A stretch of 64,000 bases of DNA from Micavibrio sp. UBA6929 (GTDB lineage: Bacteria; Pseudomonadota; Alphaproteobacteria; Micavibrionales; Micavibrionaceae). Made by a program: the position numbers and the translations under genes. The notes below the pieces were generated by a model. That model searched no databases, was not told the DNA's origin, and was given only the letters and a program-made list of their open reading frames with translations. Shown piece by piece: positions 34,033 through 42,564 of this stretch (position 1 is the stretch's first letter; each line of letters opens with the position of its first letter). Where the stretch lies: positions 1-64,000 of the forward strand of contig DKAJ01000009.1 in assembly GCA_002448815.1 (NCBI GenBank), read 5' to 3'.

Positions 34033-36075
34033 CTACTGCGTAGCAAGCGCTGCGTTCACTTGCTCTAACAAGGCAGGTATCAGTTTTTCTGCTCCATAGT
34101 CAGATAAATGGTCATCATCACGGTACATAACCCCGCCTTCATCGACAAACTGGCACCGCCCTGTATCCTCGGCGCAAAAAACATCCGCACTTGAAACGCG
34201 GTAAAGCGATGGGTGCGCAACCTGATCAAAGGCATCAAAAACGCGGCGATTGCGATTGTGATATGCCTGCAAAGACGTCCCGTCCTTCGCATCATACCCA
34301 TGCATCATCGCCTTGGCCAAATAATGCGGCACCGACCAGCCTGCCTCGGGAATAGGCTCAACCAACACAACATTCAAACCAGCATCACGCAAAGCATTTA
34401 AGCCAGACACATATCCGCGCGCGACGCGCTCAATGCGCTCCTCTGACGACCAGGGCGCAGGCGCATTACCTTTACGCGCAATCACATCAATATAAGATGG
34501 ATCGCCTGCCTCAACGCCGCCTTCACCATTATCGAACCGCGCTCCTTCCAAATACATAGGAAACCGCCCTATCAATATCACTGTGCGAATACCTGCCGCG
34601 TACGCGTAATCAATCATAGAGCGATTATAGTCATCACAGAGATGCTGTTGATCGTAATCGGTGCGGTAAAAACCCACCAATGGCACGCAGCCAATATAGC
34701 TCACCGCATAACTGGAAATTCCTGCATCCTTCAAACGGGTACGCAGCACTGGCGCGATCACCTCCATATGACTATCCCCGATCAGCATCACTGAATGCGT
34801 TTCTTGATCGGCGCGCGTCCAGCAACCTGCCAACGGATGATCAAAATTATTTTGTCGTCCGCCGCGAAACGCTTTACGCGCCATGCCCAAACGGCACGAC
34901 GGAGAAAAGCTTTTCACACTATGCGCCTGCGCATCCATACGCGCAATATCATCAGATACGCGCTGTGCAAATCCTTGGGACAAACTGCCCAATGCGCCAA
35001 ACCCAATCATCGCCGCAAGCCCACATCCCGCAAAGATAAAGACCATCTTGCGCGGTGCCAGCATACCATCAGACTTACGAAATGGTTGCTCGACAAAGCG
35101 CCAGCTTAAACCCGCCAGAACAAAGGACAGGGCGATCAAGACCCCAAAAATTTCTGCACTCGGCGCCTCCATCATGCGCAGCCGCGCAAAGGCAAATAAC
35201 GGTTGATGCCACAAATACGCCGAATAACTAATCAAACCAACACCAACGAATGGCTTAAGGCTCAATACCTTGGCAACAAACGTGCCGCGATGCGCACATA
35301 AAATCAGCAGCACTGTACCCCCAACAGGCAAAAGCGCATATAAACTCGGAAACGGCGTTGCCCGATCATAAAGCGCAACCGCCGCCAAAATAGCAGCCAA
35401 CCCCAGCAGTGCCAAACCTTCGTGACCACGTGGCGCGCCCCGCTTTTGTAAAATAAAGGCCGCCAACGACCCCGCAAATAATTCCCACGCGCGGGTGGGC
35501 GCGAGATAAAAATTCGCATTGGCTTCGTGACGCCAGCCCCATTCCGCAAGCGCCAGACTGATCGCCGCAAAAAACGCGATCAGCCAAAATGTCGGCCGAC
35601 GACCAAAGCGCCACGCCATGACTAAAAAGATCGGAAACAAAAGATAATATTGTTCTTCAACGGCCAAGCTCCACGTATGCAGCAATGGTTTTTCTTCGGC
35701 CACGGCCTCAAAATATCCGCTTTCTTTCCAAAATAAAATATTCGATGCAAACAGGCCAACCGCAACCAAACTATGCGAAAAATCCTGCATCTGCGACGGC
35801 AATAACCATGCCCATGCAAAAGGCAAACACACCGCAATCACACAAAACAGCGCCGGTAAAATGCGCCGTGCGCGGCGTTCATAAAAATGAGCAAGGCTAA
35901 AGCGCCCTGCCTCAATATCGTTCATTAAAATCGTGGTAATCAAATATCCGCTGATAACAAAAAAGACATCAACGCCAACAAAACCACCTGAAAAGGCCGA
36001 AAACCCTGCATGAAATAAAATCACTGGAATAACAGCCAGTGCCCGCAACCCATCAATCTCTGGACGGTATTGCAT
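34033..36075 (-). CDS. Membrane acyltransferase with a C-terminal SGNH domain (OafA/YrhL type)
   Basis: 680 residues. The N-terminal acyltransferase-3 domain has about ten membrane helices, beginning YRPEIDGLRALAVIPVILFH with the catalytic His and GGFVGVDVFFVISGYLIT, and FYERRARRILPALF. The C-terminal periplasmic SGNH-like domain has VMLIGDSHMEV (block I) and DDDHLSDYGAEKLIP (block V with Asp/His). Enzymes of this type O-acetylate LPS O-antigen, peptidoglycan or other surface glycans. The acceptor is unknown; no glycan genes adjoin it. Confidence 0.92.
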   Translation of the reverse strand: MQYRPEIDGLRALAVIPVILFHAGFSAFSGGFVGVDVFFVISGYLITTILMNDIEAGRFSLAHFYERRARRILPALFCVIAVCLPFAWAWLLPSQMQDFSHSLVAVGLFASNILFWKESGYFEAVAEEKPLLHTWSLAVEEQYYLLFPIFLVMAWRFGRRPTFWLIAFFAAISLALAEWGWRHEANANFYLAPTRAWELFAGSLAAFILQKRGAPRGHEGLALLGLAAILAAVALYDRATPFPSLYALLPVGGTVLLILCAHRGTFVAKVLSLKPFVGVGLISYSAYLWHQPLFAFARLRMMEAPSAEIFGVLIALSFVLAGLSWRFVEQPFRKSDGMLAPRKMVFIFAGCGLAAMIGFGALGSLSQGFAQRVSDDIARMDAQAHSVKSFSPSCRLGMARKAFRGGRQNNFDHPLAGCWTRADQETHSVMLIGDSHMEVIAPVLRTRLKDAGISSYAVSYIGCVPLVGFYRTDYDQQHLCDDYNRSMIDYAYAAGIRTVILIGRFPMYLEGARFDNGEGGVEAGDPSYIDVIARKGNAPAPWSSEERIERVARGYVSGLNALRDAGLNVVLVEPIPEAGWSVPHYLAKAMMHGYDAKDGTSLQAYHNRNRRVFDAFDQVAHPSLYRVSSADVFCAEDTGRCQFVDEGGVMYRDDDHLSDYGAEKLIPALLEQVNAALATQ

Positions 36076-36080
36076 TCATC

Positions 36081-37661
36081 TTATTCCCACTCGATCGTGC
36101 CTGGCGGTTTTGATGTAATATCATAGGTCACGCGGTTAATGCCTTTAACCTCGTTAATGATGCGCGTTGATACGCGTCCAAGGAAGGAATGATCGAACGG
36201 ATAATAATCCGCTGTCATACCGTCCGTTGATGTCACCGCACGCAGCGCGCACACATAATCATATGTGCGTGCATCGCCCATAACGCCAACTGTGCGCACC
36301 GGCAACAACACTGCAAAGGCCTGCCAAATATCATCATACAATCCCGCATTGCGGATCTCGTCCAAATACACAGTATCTGCCTTGCGCAGGATCTCAAGCT
36401 TCTCGCGCGTAATCTCGCCCGGCATACGGATCGCAAGACCAGGCCCTGGGAAGGGATGACGGCCGATAAAGTCCTCAGGCATGCCCAACGCACGGCCCAA
36501 ATCACGCACTTCGTCCTTAAACAGTTCACGTAAAGGCTCAACCAGTTTCAAATTCATTTTCTCTGGCAAGCCGCCAACATTATGGTGCGATTTAATCGTT
36601 ACACTTGGCCCGCCTGTAAACGACACGGATTCAATCACATCCGGGTAAAGCGTTCCTTGCGCCAAAAAGGCTGCATCGCCAACGCGCTTGGCACAATCAT
36701 CAAAAACCTCGATGAACAAACGGCCAATTGTTTTACGCTTTGTTTCAGGATCTGTGACGCCCTCAAGTTGCCCCAAGAAAAGGTCACTTGCATCTTCATG
36801 GATCAATGGAATGTTATAATGCTCGCGGAACAGCGTCACGACTTGCTCGCTCTCACCAGCGCGCATCATGCCTGTATCCACATAAATACATGTCAGCTGA
36901 TCGCCAATCGCCTCATGCAATAGTACCGCCGTAACAGAACTATCCACACCGCCAGACAGGCCGCAAATCACTTTTTTATCGCCAACTTTTGCGCGAATAC
37001 GGGCAATCTCTTCCTCTTTAAACGAGGCCATCGTCCAGTCCCCAGCGCACCCACAAACATTGTGTGTAAAGTTGCGCAAAAGCTCGCGCCCGTCCAAAGT
37101 ATGAACAACCTCTGGATGGAACTGCACCGCATAAAAATGACGCGCTGTATCTTCGATCATGGCAAAAGGCGCACCTTCTGATTTACCGATAATCTTAAAG
37201 CCCTCAGGCAATTTCGTTACGCGATCACCATGGCTCATCCAGACTTGTTCGCTGGCACCTTTTTTCCAGCTTCCCTCCAGAATATCACTGTCATCAACGG
37301 TTTCAACAAAGGCGCGGCCAAATTCACCGCTATGTCCGCCCTCAACTTCACCGCCAAGCTGCTTAACCATTGTTTGCTGACCATAACAGATACCAAAGAC
37401 AGGAACGCCCATTGTAAAGACGCTGTCTGGCGCAGAGGGCGCATCCTTATCCGTCACAGAGCATGGCCCGCCAGAAAGAATAATGCCTTTAGGATTATAC
37501 GCTTGAATGCGCTCATCAGTCGCCTGATTAAAGGGCCAAATCTCGCAATAAACGCCGCTTTCACGTACGCGGCGGGCAATCAGTTGTGTCACCTGAGAGC
37601 CAAAGTCAAGAATTAAAATGTGATCGTGTTTTTCAATAGATGTAGGTATAATATCGCTCAT
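36081..37661 (-). CDS. guaA: GMP synthase (glutamine-hydrolysing)
   Basis: 526 residues. N-terminal glutamine amidotransferase: SGGPCSVTD, nucleophile C92 in GICYGQQ, and H182/E184 in FHPEVVH. The ATP pyrophosphatase domain has the PP-loop LSGGVDSSV (235–243), and the C-terminal dimerisation domain ends in the conserved PPGTIEWE. It aminates XMP to GMP. It is divergent from metF over a 43-bp spacer. Confidence 0.98.
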   Translation of the reverse strand: MSDIIPTSIEKHDHILILDFGSQVTQLIARRVRESGVYCEIWPFNQATDERIQAYNPKGIILSGGPCSVTDKDAPSAPDSVFTMGVPVFGICYGQQTMVKQLGGEVEGGHSGEFGRAFVETVDDSDILEGSWKKGASEQVWMSHGDRVTKLPEGFKIIGKSEGAPFAMIEDTARHFYAVQFHPEVVHTLDGRELLRNFTHNVCGCAGDWTMASFKEEEIARIRAKVGDKKVICGLSGGVDSSVTAVLLHEAIGDQLTCIYVDTGMMRAGESEQVVTLFREHYNIPLIHEDASDLFLGQLEGVTDPETKRKTIGRLFIEVFDDCAKRVGDAAFLAQGTLYPDVIESVSFTGGPSVTIKSHHNVGGLPEKMNLKLVEPLRELFKDEVRDLGRALGMPEDFIGRHPFPGPGLAIRMPGEITREKLEILRKADTVYLDEIRNAGLYDDIWQAFAVLLPVRTVGVMGDARTYDYVCALRAVTSTDGMTADYYPFDHSFLGRVSTRIINEVKGINRVTYDITSKPPGTIEWE

Positions 37662-37704
37662 ACGATTTTTTAGTCGAATTCATCGCAAAAAGAAAGAGCT
37701 TTTG

Positions 37705-38535
37705 ATGACGAAACCGACGATTAGCTTCGAATTTTTCCCCGCCAAGACCAGTGACGGGCATAAATCCCTGCTAAAAACAGGTGAAATTTTATCAGAACTC
37801 ACCCCATTATACCTGACCGTAACATACGGCGCGGGCGGTTCTACGCGTGAGGGGACGGTAAAAACCATCCTTGATATGCGCAAAAAAACAAGCGCCCCCA
37901 TTGCCGCGCACCTCACCTTTATTAATACACCGATTGATGATCTGAAATCGTATGCCGATGACCTATGGAATCAAGGCATTCACCATATCATCGCCCTGCG
38001 CGGCGACATGCCCAGTGATCTGCAATGGCCACTAGACCCCGATAAAGACTATTTCCAGTTCACCAGTAACTTTGTCGAGGCCATAAAAAGCTGGCATGAT
38101 TTCGAAGTCACCGTCGGTGCCTACCCTGAAAAACACCCCGACTCGCCTTCACTCGCGCTTGATATGATTGCCTTACAAAAGAAATGCGAGGCCGGCGCCG
38201 ACCGTGCGATCAGCCAATTTTTCTTTGACAATCAGGTTTTCCTCACCTTTGCCGAGGTCTGCAAACACATGCAAATCGCCGCGCCGATCGTGCCAGGATT
38301 ATTGCCAATCCATGATTTCCAATCCATGTGCGCCTTTGCTGAAAAATGTCACACAACCGTGCCGCCATGGCTGCGCGAGCGTTTTGAAAACTGTTCAAAC
38401 CCAAAACAAACGGCCATCGATACGCTGTACGAACAGGCCAAAAACCTAATCGACCACGGCGTACCGCACCTGCATTTTTATACGCTCAATAAGGCGGATA
38501 TTGTTTATGATGTCTGTAAAAAATTAGGATATTAA
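37705..38535 (+). CDS. metF: Methylenetetrahydrofolate reductase
   Basis: 276 residues from the ATG at 37705; a TTG one codon earlier is less likely, as AGAAAGAG is better spaced for the ATG. Starts TKPTISFEFFPAKTSDG, with the family motifs YGAGGSTREGTVKTI, ALRGDMP and DRAISQFFFDNQVFL, and ends HLHFYTLNKADIVYDVC. It reduces 5,10-methylene-THF to 5-methyl-THF for methionine synthesis. Confidence 0.97.
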   Translation: MTKPTISFEFFPAKTSDGHKSLLKTGEILSELTPLYLTVTYGAGGSTREGTVKTILDMRKKTSAPIAAHLTFINTPIDDLKSYADDLWNQGIHHIIALRGDMPSDLQWPLDPDKDYFQFTSNFVEAIKSWHDFEVTVGAYPEKHPDSPSLALDMIALQKKCEAGADRAISQFFFDNQVFLTFAEVCKHMQIAAPIVPGLLPIHDFQSMCAFAEKCHTTVPPWLRERFENCSNPKQTAIDTLYEQAKNLIDHGVPHLHFYTLNKADIVYDVCKKLGY

Positions 38536-38545
38536 CTAGGTAAAC

Positions 38546-39346
38546 TTAATATGCGCTGGCCATGCGCGTCGCACGCGGATCTGTATGCAACCACCATGCC
38601 TGACGGTTAATCGAAAAAATCGGGCGGTAGCGTCCAGGCGCATCACCGCTCAAAGCTTGCTGGTTCTGGTTATCAAGCACAAGCGTACCTTGCTCGGTAT
38701 AGACAATTAAAACAGCATGCGGAATATTCTTAATCTGATCTTGAACAATCGCAATGCGCAAACGGCTTTCAGGAACGCCCAGCATCTTTAAGGCCGTATA
38801 TTTGGCAATCGCATAATCTTCGCAATCACCGCCGCGCTTCAAAAACTCAAGCGGCGTCGCCCAATAATCGGTCTTCCCCCAATTACGGCTGTCCGTAATA
38901 TAAGGACGCGCATTCATAATCTGGTTTACCGCGCGCGCCATCTGGTCCAAAGACTGGCCCTGCAACGGGCGTAAACGTGTCTGTAATGTGATGATTTCTG
39001 GCGCTAGATTATCAGAGGATAATTGACGGTCAAAACGCGCGAACATGTCGCTCCACTTCGTAAAGGCGCGCAATTGTGACGAGCTTTTCTCGTCCGAGCC
39101 AAATAAATCAGGATACGCCGCAACCGATTGTAAATCTGCATTCACACTCGCCACGCGGATATAATCAGGAATATCACGTAAGTTCACGGCATACGCGCCG
39201 CCAACCTTCCAAAACAAGGTCACTAAAACGGCCAAGGTTAACGCCGCCAACGCAAACATTTTGAACAGATCACTGCGCACCGGCAATGCGCGTGCAAACA
39301 CCGCATTGTGTAATCTGTATGTTTGATTGTGGCAATTCCCTGTCAA
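38546..39346 (-). CDS. LapG-like transglutaminase-type cysteine protease (BTLCP family)
   Basis: 266 residues from a TTG codon with a strong AAGGGG site about 8 nt upstream; an ATG at 39259 lacks a ribosome site. A signal-anchor helix at about 31–52. The catalytic domain has KRGGDCEDYAIAKYTAL (nucleophile Cys), IPHAVLIVYTEQG (His) and LVLDNQ (Asp). LapG-type proteases cut large adhesins off the surface under c-di-GMP control; the adhesin and a LapD homologue are not in the window. It ends 10 bp from the convergent metF. Confidence 0.85.
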   Translation of the reverse strand: MTGNCHNQTYRLHNAVFARALPVRSDLFKMFALAALTLAVLVTLFWKVGGAYAVNLRDIPDYIRVASVNADLQSVAAYPDLFGSDEKSSSQLRAFTKWSDMFARFDRQLSSDNLAPEIITLQTRLRPLQGQSLDQMARAVNQIMNARPYITDSRNWGKTDYWATPLEFLKRGGDCEDYAIAKYTALKMLGVPESRLRIAIVQDQIKNIPHAVLIVYTEQGTLVLDNQNQQALSGDAPGRYRPIFSINRQAWWLHTDPRATRMASAY

Positions 39347-39373
39347 AGCCTAGTCCCCTTTATTTATATTGAT

Positions 39374-39398
39374 TTACGCCCCTCTTTAACGTAAATAT
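39374..39398. repeat. Inverted repeat between the LapG-like and hldE genes
   Basis: ATTTACG and CGTAAAT, perfect 7-bp arms with an 11-nt spacer, in the divergent 157-bp region. It may be an operator for either gene. A weak TTGAGA/TTAAAA promoter for hldE lies further on at 39456–39485. Nothing else seen in the spacer. Confidence 0.3.
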
Positions 39399-39503
39399 GA
39401 GCCATCAAAATATGTACTTCTCGACCCGTGGTATCTTCATTAAACGTTAAAAAGGTTGAGAAATTACTAACGCGGCACATTAAAACAGTAAAAAAGTAAA
39501 GAA

Positions 39504-41009
39504 ATGACAGACCAACAAACACTCCAAACGATTTGCAATGCTATTCCCGAGAAAAACATTCTGATCATTGGCGATGTTATTTTAGACAGGTTTGTTTATG
39601 GATCAGTTGATCGCATTTCACCTGAAAGCCCCGTACCTGTACTTGCACGCAAGCGCGAACAACAAATGCTAGGCGGGGCAGGCAACAGTTTTGCCAACCT
39701 GATTGGACTGCAAACAAATGCCACGCTGCTGTCTGTGATTGGCGACGACGACGAAGGACAAAATGTCAAAGATTTACTCACCGCGTTAGGATCAAGCGAT
39801 CAATTTATCGTACAAGACAAAACGCGCCCCACCAGTGTCAAAACACGGTTTTTAGCCGGTCATCAGCAGTTATTGCGAACAGACTTTGAAAAGACAGACC
39901 CCGTATCAGATGAAATTGCCGATCAAATTTTCACGCATTTTCAAACGCTCCTGCCGGCCCATCAGGCCATTATTTTATCAGACTATGGCAAGGGCGTACT
40001 GCGCGCAGACCTAATTACAAAGATCATCGACATGGCAAATGAAGCCAATGTACCGGTCATCGTTGACCCAAAAGGACAGGATTTTTCCATTTATCGCGGC
40101 GCGTTCACAATTACACCCAACCGCAAAGAATTATCCGATGCGACGCAAGGTCGTCCTACCAACACAGACGAAGAAGTCATCACTGCGGCGCGCTATCTGA
40201 TTGACACATGCGGCCTGCAATCTGTGGTCGCCACACGATCACAAGACGGAATCAGTGTCATCCCATCACAAAGCGCACCCGTAACGCATGTACGTTCCTC
40301 CCAAGGCATCGAGGTCTTTGATGTTTCAGGTGCTGGCGATACCGTCATCGCAACCATCGCCGCAACCATCGCCGCCAATGGTAGCCTATCTGACGCAGCC
40401 CACCTTGCGAACATCGCCGGCAGCATCGCCGTAACCAAAGTGGGCACAACGCCTATTCGTCTGGAAGAAATCGCACAGGCACTGACCAACGAATCCTCAT
40501 CCACGACCGAGCGCATGCGCCATGCGCCACTCCTCTCTGAGGAAAAAGCCTTGGAAGAGGTCAATCGCTGGCGTGCCCGCGGTTTAAAAGTCGGCTTCAC
40601 CAACGGATGTTTCGACATCCTGCATGCCGGCCATGTGACCTATCTGGATGAAGCCCGCAATCGATGCGATCGATTGGTCCTTGCCCTCAATAGCGACAGC
40701 TCGGTCAAAGTCCTCAAAGGCCCAACCCGTCCTATCCATGACGAACAAGCCCGCGCAACAGTCCTTGGCGCATTGGCCGCCGTGGATATGGTTGTTTTGT
40801 TTGGCGCTGAAAAACATGGCGACGATAACACAGCATGCGCGCTGCTGGATTACCTCAAGCCAGATATGTATTTCAAAGGCGGCGACTATACCGTTGACCA
40901 AATCCCCGAGGCCCCAACCGTACAAGCCTACGGCGGCAGCGTCGAAGTATTGCAAATCGTCGAAGGTTACAGCACAACCAAAGCCATCGAAAAAAGCAAA
41001 ACCGCATAA
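39504..41009 (+). CDS. hldE: Bifunctional heptose-7-P kinase / heptose-1-P adenylyltransferase
   Basis: 501 residues. N-terminal PfkB-type kinase (NILIIGDVILDRFVYGSVDRISPE and the anion hole FDVSGAGDTVIA). C-terminal cytidylyltransferase-like domain with GCFDILHAGH, LALNSDSSVKVLKGPTRP and KPDMYFKGGDYTVDQI. It makes ADP-heptose for the LPS inner core, so a heptose-containing LPS is implied. The adenylyltransferase domain has VLFGAEKHGDDNTACALL where many homologues have a shorter FxxDTP segment. Other heptose genes are not nearby. Confidence 0.95.
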   Translation: MTDQQTLQTICNAIPEKNILIIGDVILDRFVYGSVDRISPESPVPVLARKREQQMLGGAGNSFANLIGLQTNATLLSVIGDDDEGQNVKDLLTALGSSDQFIVQDKTRPTSVKTRFLAGHQQLLRTDFEKTDPVSDEIADQIFTHFQTLLPAHQAIILSDYGKGVLRADLITKIIDMANEANVPVIVDPKGQDFSIYRGAFTITPNRKELSDATQGRPTNTDEEVITAARYLIDTCGLQSVVATRSQDGISVIPSQSAPVTHVRSSQGIEVFDVSGAGDTVIATIAATIAANGSLSDAAHLANIAGSIAVTKVGTTPIRLEEIAQALTNESSSTTERMRHAPLLSEEKALEEVNRWRARGLKVGFTNGCFDILHAGHVTYLDEARNRCDRLVLALNSDSSVKVLKGPTRPIHDEQARATVLGALAAVDMVVLFGAEKHGDDNTACALLDYLKPDMYFKGGDYTVDQIPEAPTVQAYGGSVEVLQIVEGYSTTKAIEKSKTA

Positions 41010-41116
41010 ACCTGTCTACAGGACGGCGCGCTCATAATAAAAGACTCTATACCTGCCTTTGAAAAATGACTATAATCCAAGTTCAAACGCGGATTCACTC
41101 ATATCATTGGCAGGCT

Positions 41117-41932
41117 ATGCGCAAACATCTTTTCATTCTTGGTCTTACTCTTTCAACGCTAACGTTTTTAAGCGCATGCAATTTGCATCGTAATAATGCA
41201 CTCACGCCACCTGCCTTTAAATATCACTCAGATGAATTTAAATCTGCTGGCGGAGAAAAACCACGCGACATCGGCTACACCTATAGCGCGAACATCAATG
41301 ACAAATCGCTTGAGATCTGGTCGAACATTGCCGAAACCTTAGTCACACAAATGGAAGAAGACTTTCACATCAAAAAGCAGGGCATCTATCCCGCCCCCCA
41401 CGCGCGCGCAAATCTGTTCATCAATAGCTACCAATTCGCACTGCACCGCGAGCTTTTACGCCGCGGCTATACGTTGCAAGATAAAAACGCTGACGTATAT
41501 CACCTATACTACGCCGCCAAACCAGCAAAAAAACAAGAAAGCGATATCTTTAAGAATGTCGATTTAACGCTAACACTGGTGAAAGATAAAAAAATCCTCA
41601 GCCAGACAACCCTCAATGAAATGTTGCCTAAATTTTATAATAACTTCTCGACCGAGCATGATTATTTGCTGCACCTGCGCAACCTGGAAATCAACGACAC
41701 GCCGGATAAATTTACCGAGTACCCAGCGCCCTCACAATATGATCTGCACGTCGAGCGCACAGACAGCAAAGCCAAACCATTTTATGATCGCGATGAAAGA
41801 ACGGCAAACCTCCACGGCAAACCTGAACGCAGCGCCCCTCTTCCGATCAACCCAATGCCGATGAGCAAAGAAACGCCATACTATCCACCAGCCCCCAACA
41901 GCGGCCCTTACCCGCCCGAAGAATATAGATAA
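41117..41932 (+). CDS. Lipoprotein of unknown function
   Basis: 271 residues from the ATG at 41117, which starts a clean lipoprotein signal peptide (lipobox L18-S19-A20-C21). An in-frame ATG at 41066 lies upstream of a TATAAT box at 41071–41076, so it is unlikely to be translated from that transcript. The mature part has a central region IAETLVTQMEEDFHIKK ... LHRELLRRGYTLQDKNADVYHLYY, and a Pro/Glu-rich disordered C terminus. No family recognised. It is followed after 10 bp by a second lipoprotein gene; they are probably an operon. Confidence 0.8.
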   Translation: MRKHLFILGLTLSTLTFLSACNLHRNNALTPPAFKYHSDEFKSAGGEKPRDIGYTYSANINDKSLEIWSNIAETLVTQMEEDFHIKKQGIYPAPHARANLFINSYQFALHRELLRRGYTLQDKNADVYHLYYAAKPAKKQESDIFKNVDLTLTLVKDKKILSQTTLNEMLPKFYNNFSTEHDYLLHLRNLEINDTPDKFTEYPAPSQYDLHVERTDSKAKPFYDRDERTANLHGKPERSAPLPINPMPMSKETPYYPPAPNSGPYPPEEYR

Positions 41933-41942
41933 GGCCACAACC

Positions 41943-42509
41943 ATGCATGCCAAAAAAGCTTTGATCCTCACACTGTCCGCTGGCGCACTCTTACAAGGCT
42001 GCGCCATGAGCGCCGCTCAGATCAAAAACAAAGGGCTGGAATTCATCCACGGCAAGCACATCAACCTGATCGAGAAAAATTATGCTGCGGCTGATTATCT
42101 CGTTCAACAAGCTGGCAATAACCTAAAACGTGATCAACTCATTAAGGCCATCAAGCTTATCGATGCGGATGCACCGCAACTGTCTTCTGATATCGCAAGC
42201 ATCACAACCGAACAAATCGGCCAGCGCTTCGTTCAATTAGGATACCGCGTTGATATCTCAGAAGTTGCCGATAAATCCGACACCAGTTTCGCCCAATCGC
42301 CTGAGCAATATAACGCGCCAGACAATATTGTCGGCGGAACCTACACGCATGACGATGACAGCTTCACCATTCACCTGCGCATGACAAAGGTTAAAACAGG
42401 CAATGTCTTCGCGACATACAGCTACACTATGCCCATGACAAAACAAATCCGCGATCTAGCCGAACCTAAGGCGCAGATTATGTCGATCGATTCGAATTGG
42501 GATCAATAA
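41943..42509 (+). CDS. FlgO-like lipoprotein
   Basis: 188 residues. Lipobox L17-Q18-G19-C20. The layout matches the FlgO family: AADYLVQQAGNN near the start, IASITTEQIGQRFVQLGYRV in the middle and GTYTHDDDSFTIHLRMTKVKTGNVFATYSYTMP near the end. FlgO is an outer-membrane lipoprotein that supports flagella in Vibrio; other members have unknown roles. Coupled with the preceding lipoprotein gene. No flagellar genes are in the window, so the flagellar link is tentative. Confidence 0.65.
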   Translation: MHAKKALILTLSAGALLQGCAMSAAQIKNKGLEFIHGKHINLIEKNYAAADYLVQQAGNNLKRDQLIKAIKLIDADAPQLSSDIASITTEQIGQRFVQLGYRVDISEVADKSDTSFAQSPEQYNAPDNIVGGTYTHDDDSFTIHLRMTKVKTGNVFATYSYTMPMTKQIRDLAEPKAQIMSIDSNWDQ

Positions 42510-42514
42510 ACGCA

Positions 42515-42535
42515 CGTGCGGCGCAAATCCGCACG
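42515..42535. terminator. GC-rich hairpin between convergent genes
   Basis: CGTGCGG and CCGCACG, perfect 7-bp arms with a 7-nt loop, lying between the convergent FlgO-like and carboxypeptidase genes. No T tract follows on the plus strand and only a weak one (TTTATT) on the minus strand, so it is a possible bidirectional terminator only. Confidence 0.35.
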
Positions 42536-42564
42536 CACATGAAACACTCATCAGAACAAGAAAA

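Noticed and set aside
41117..42509. The two lipoproteins as DotC/DotD components
   Set aside because: Lengths and motifs do not match DotC or DotD as I know them, and the locus is 37 kb away from dotM/dotL.
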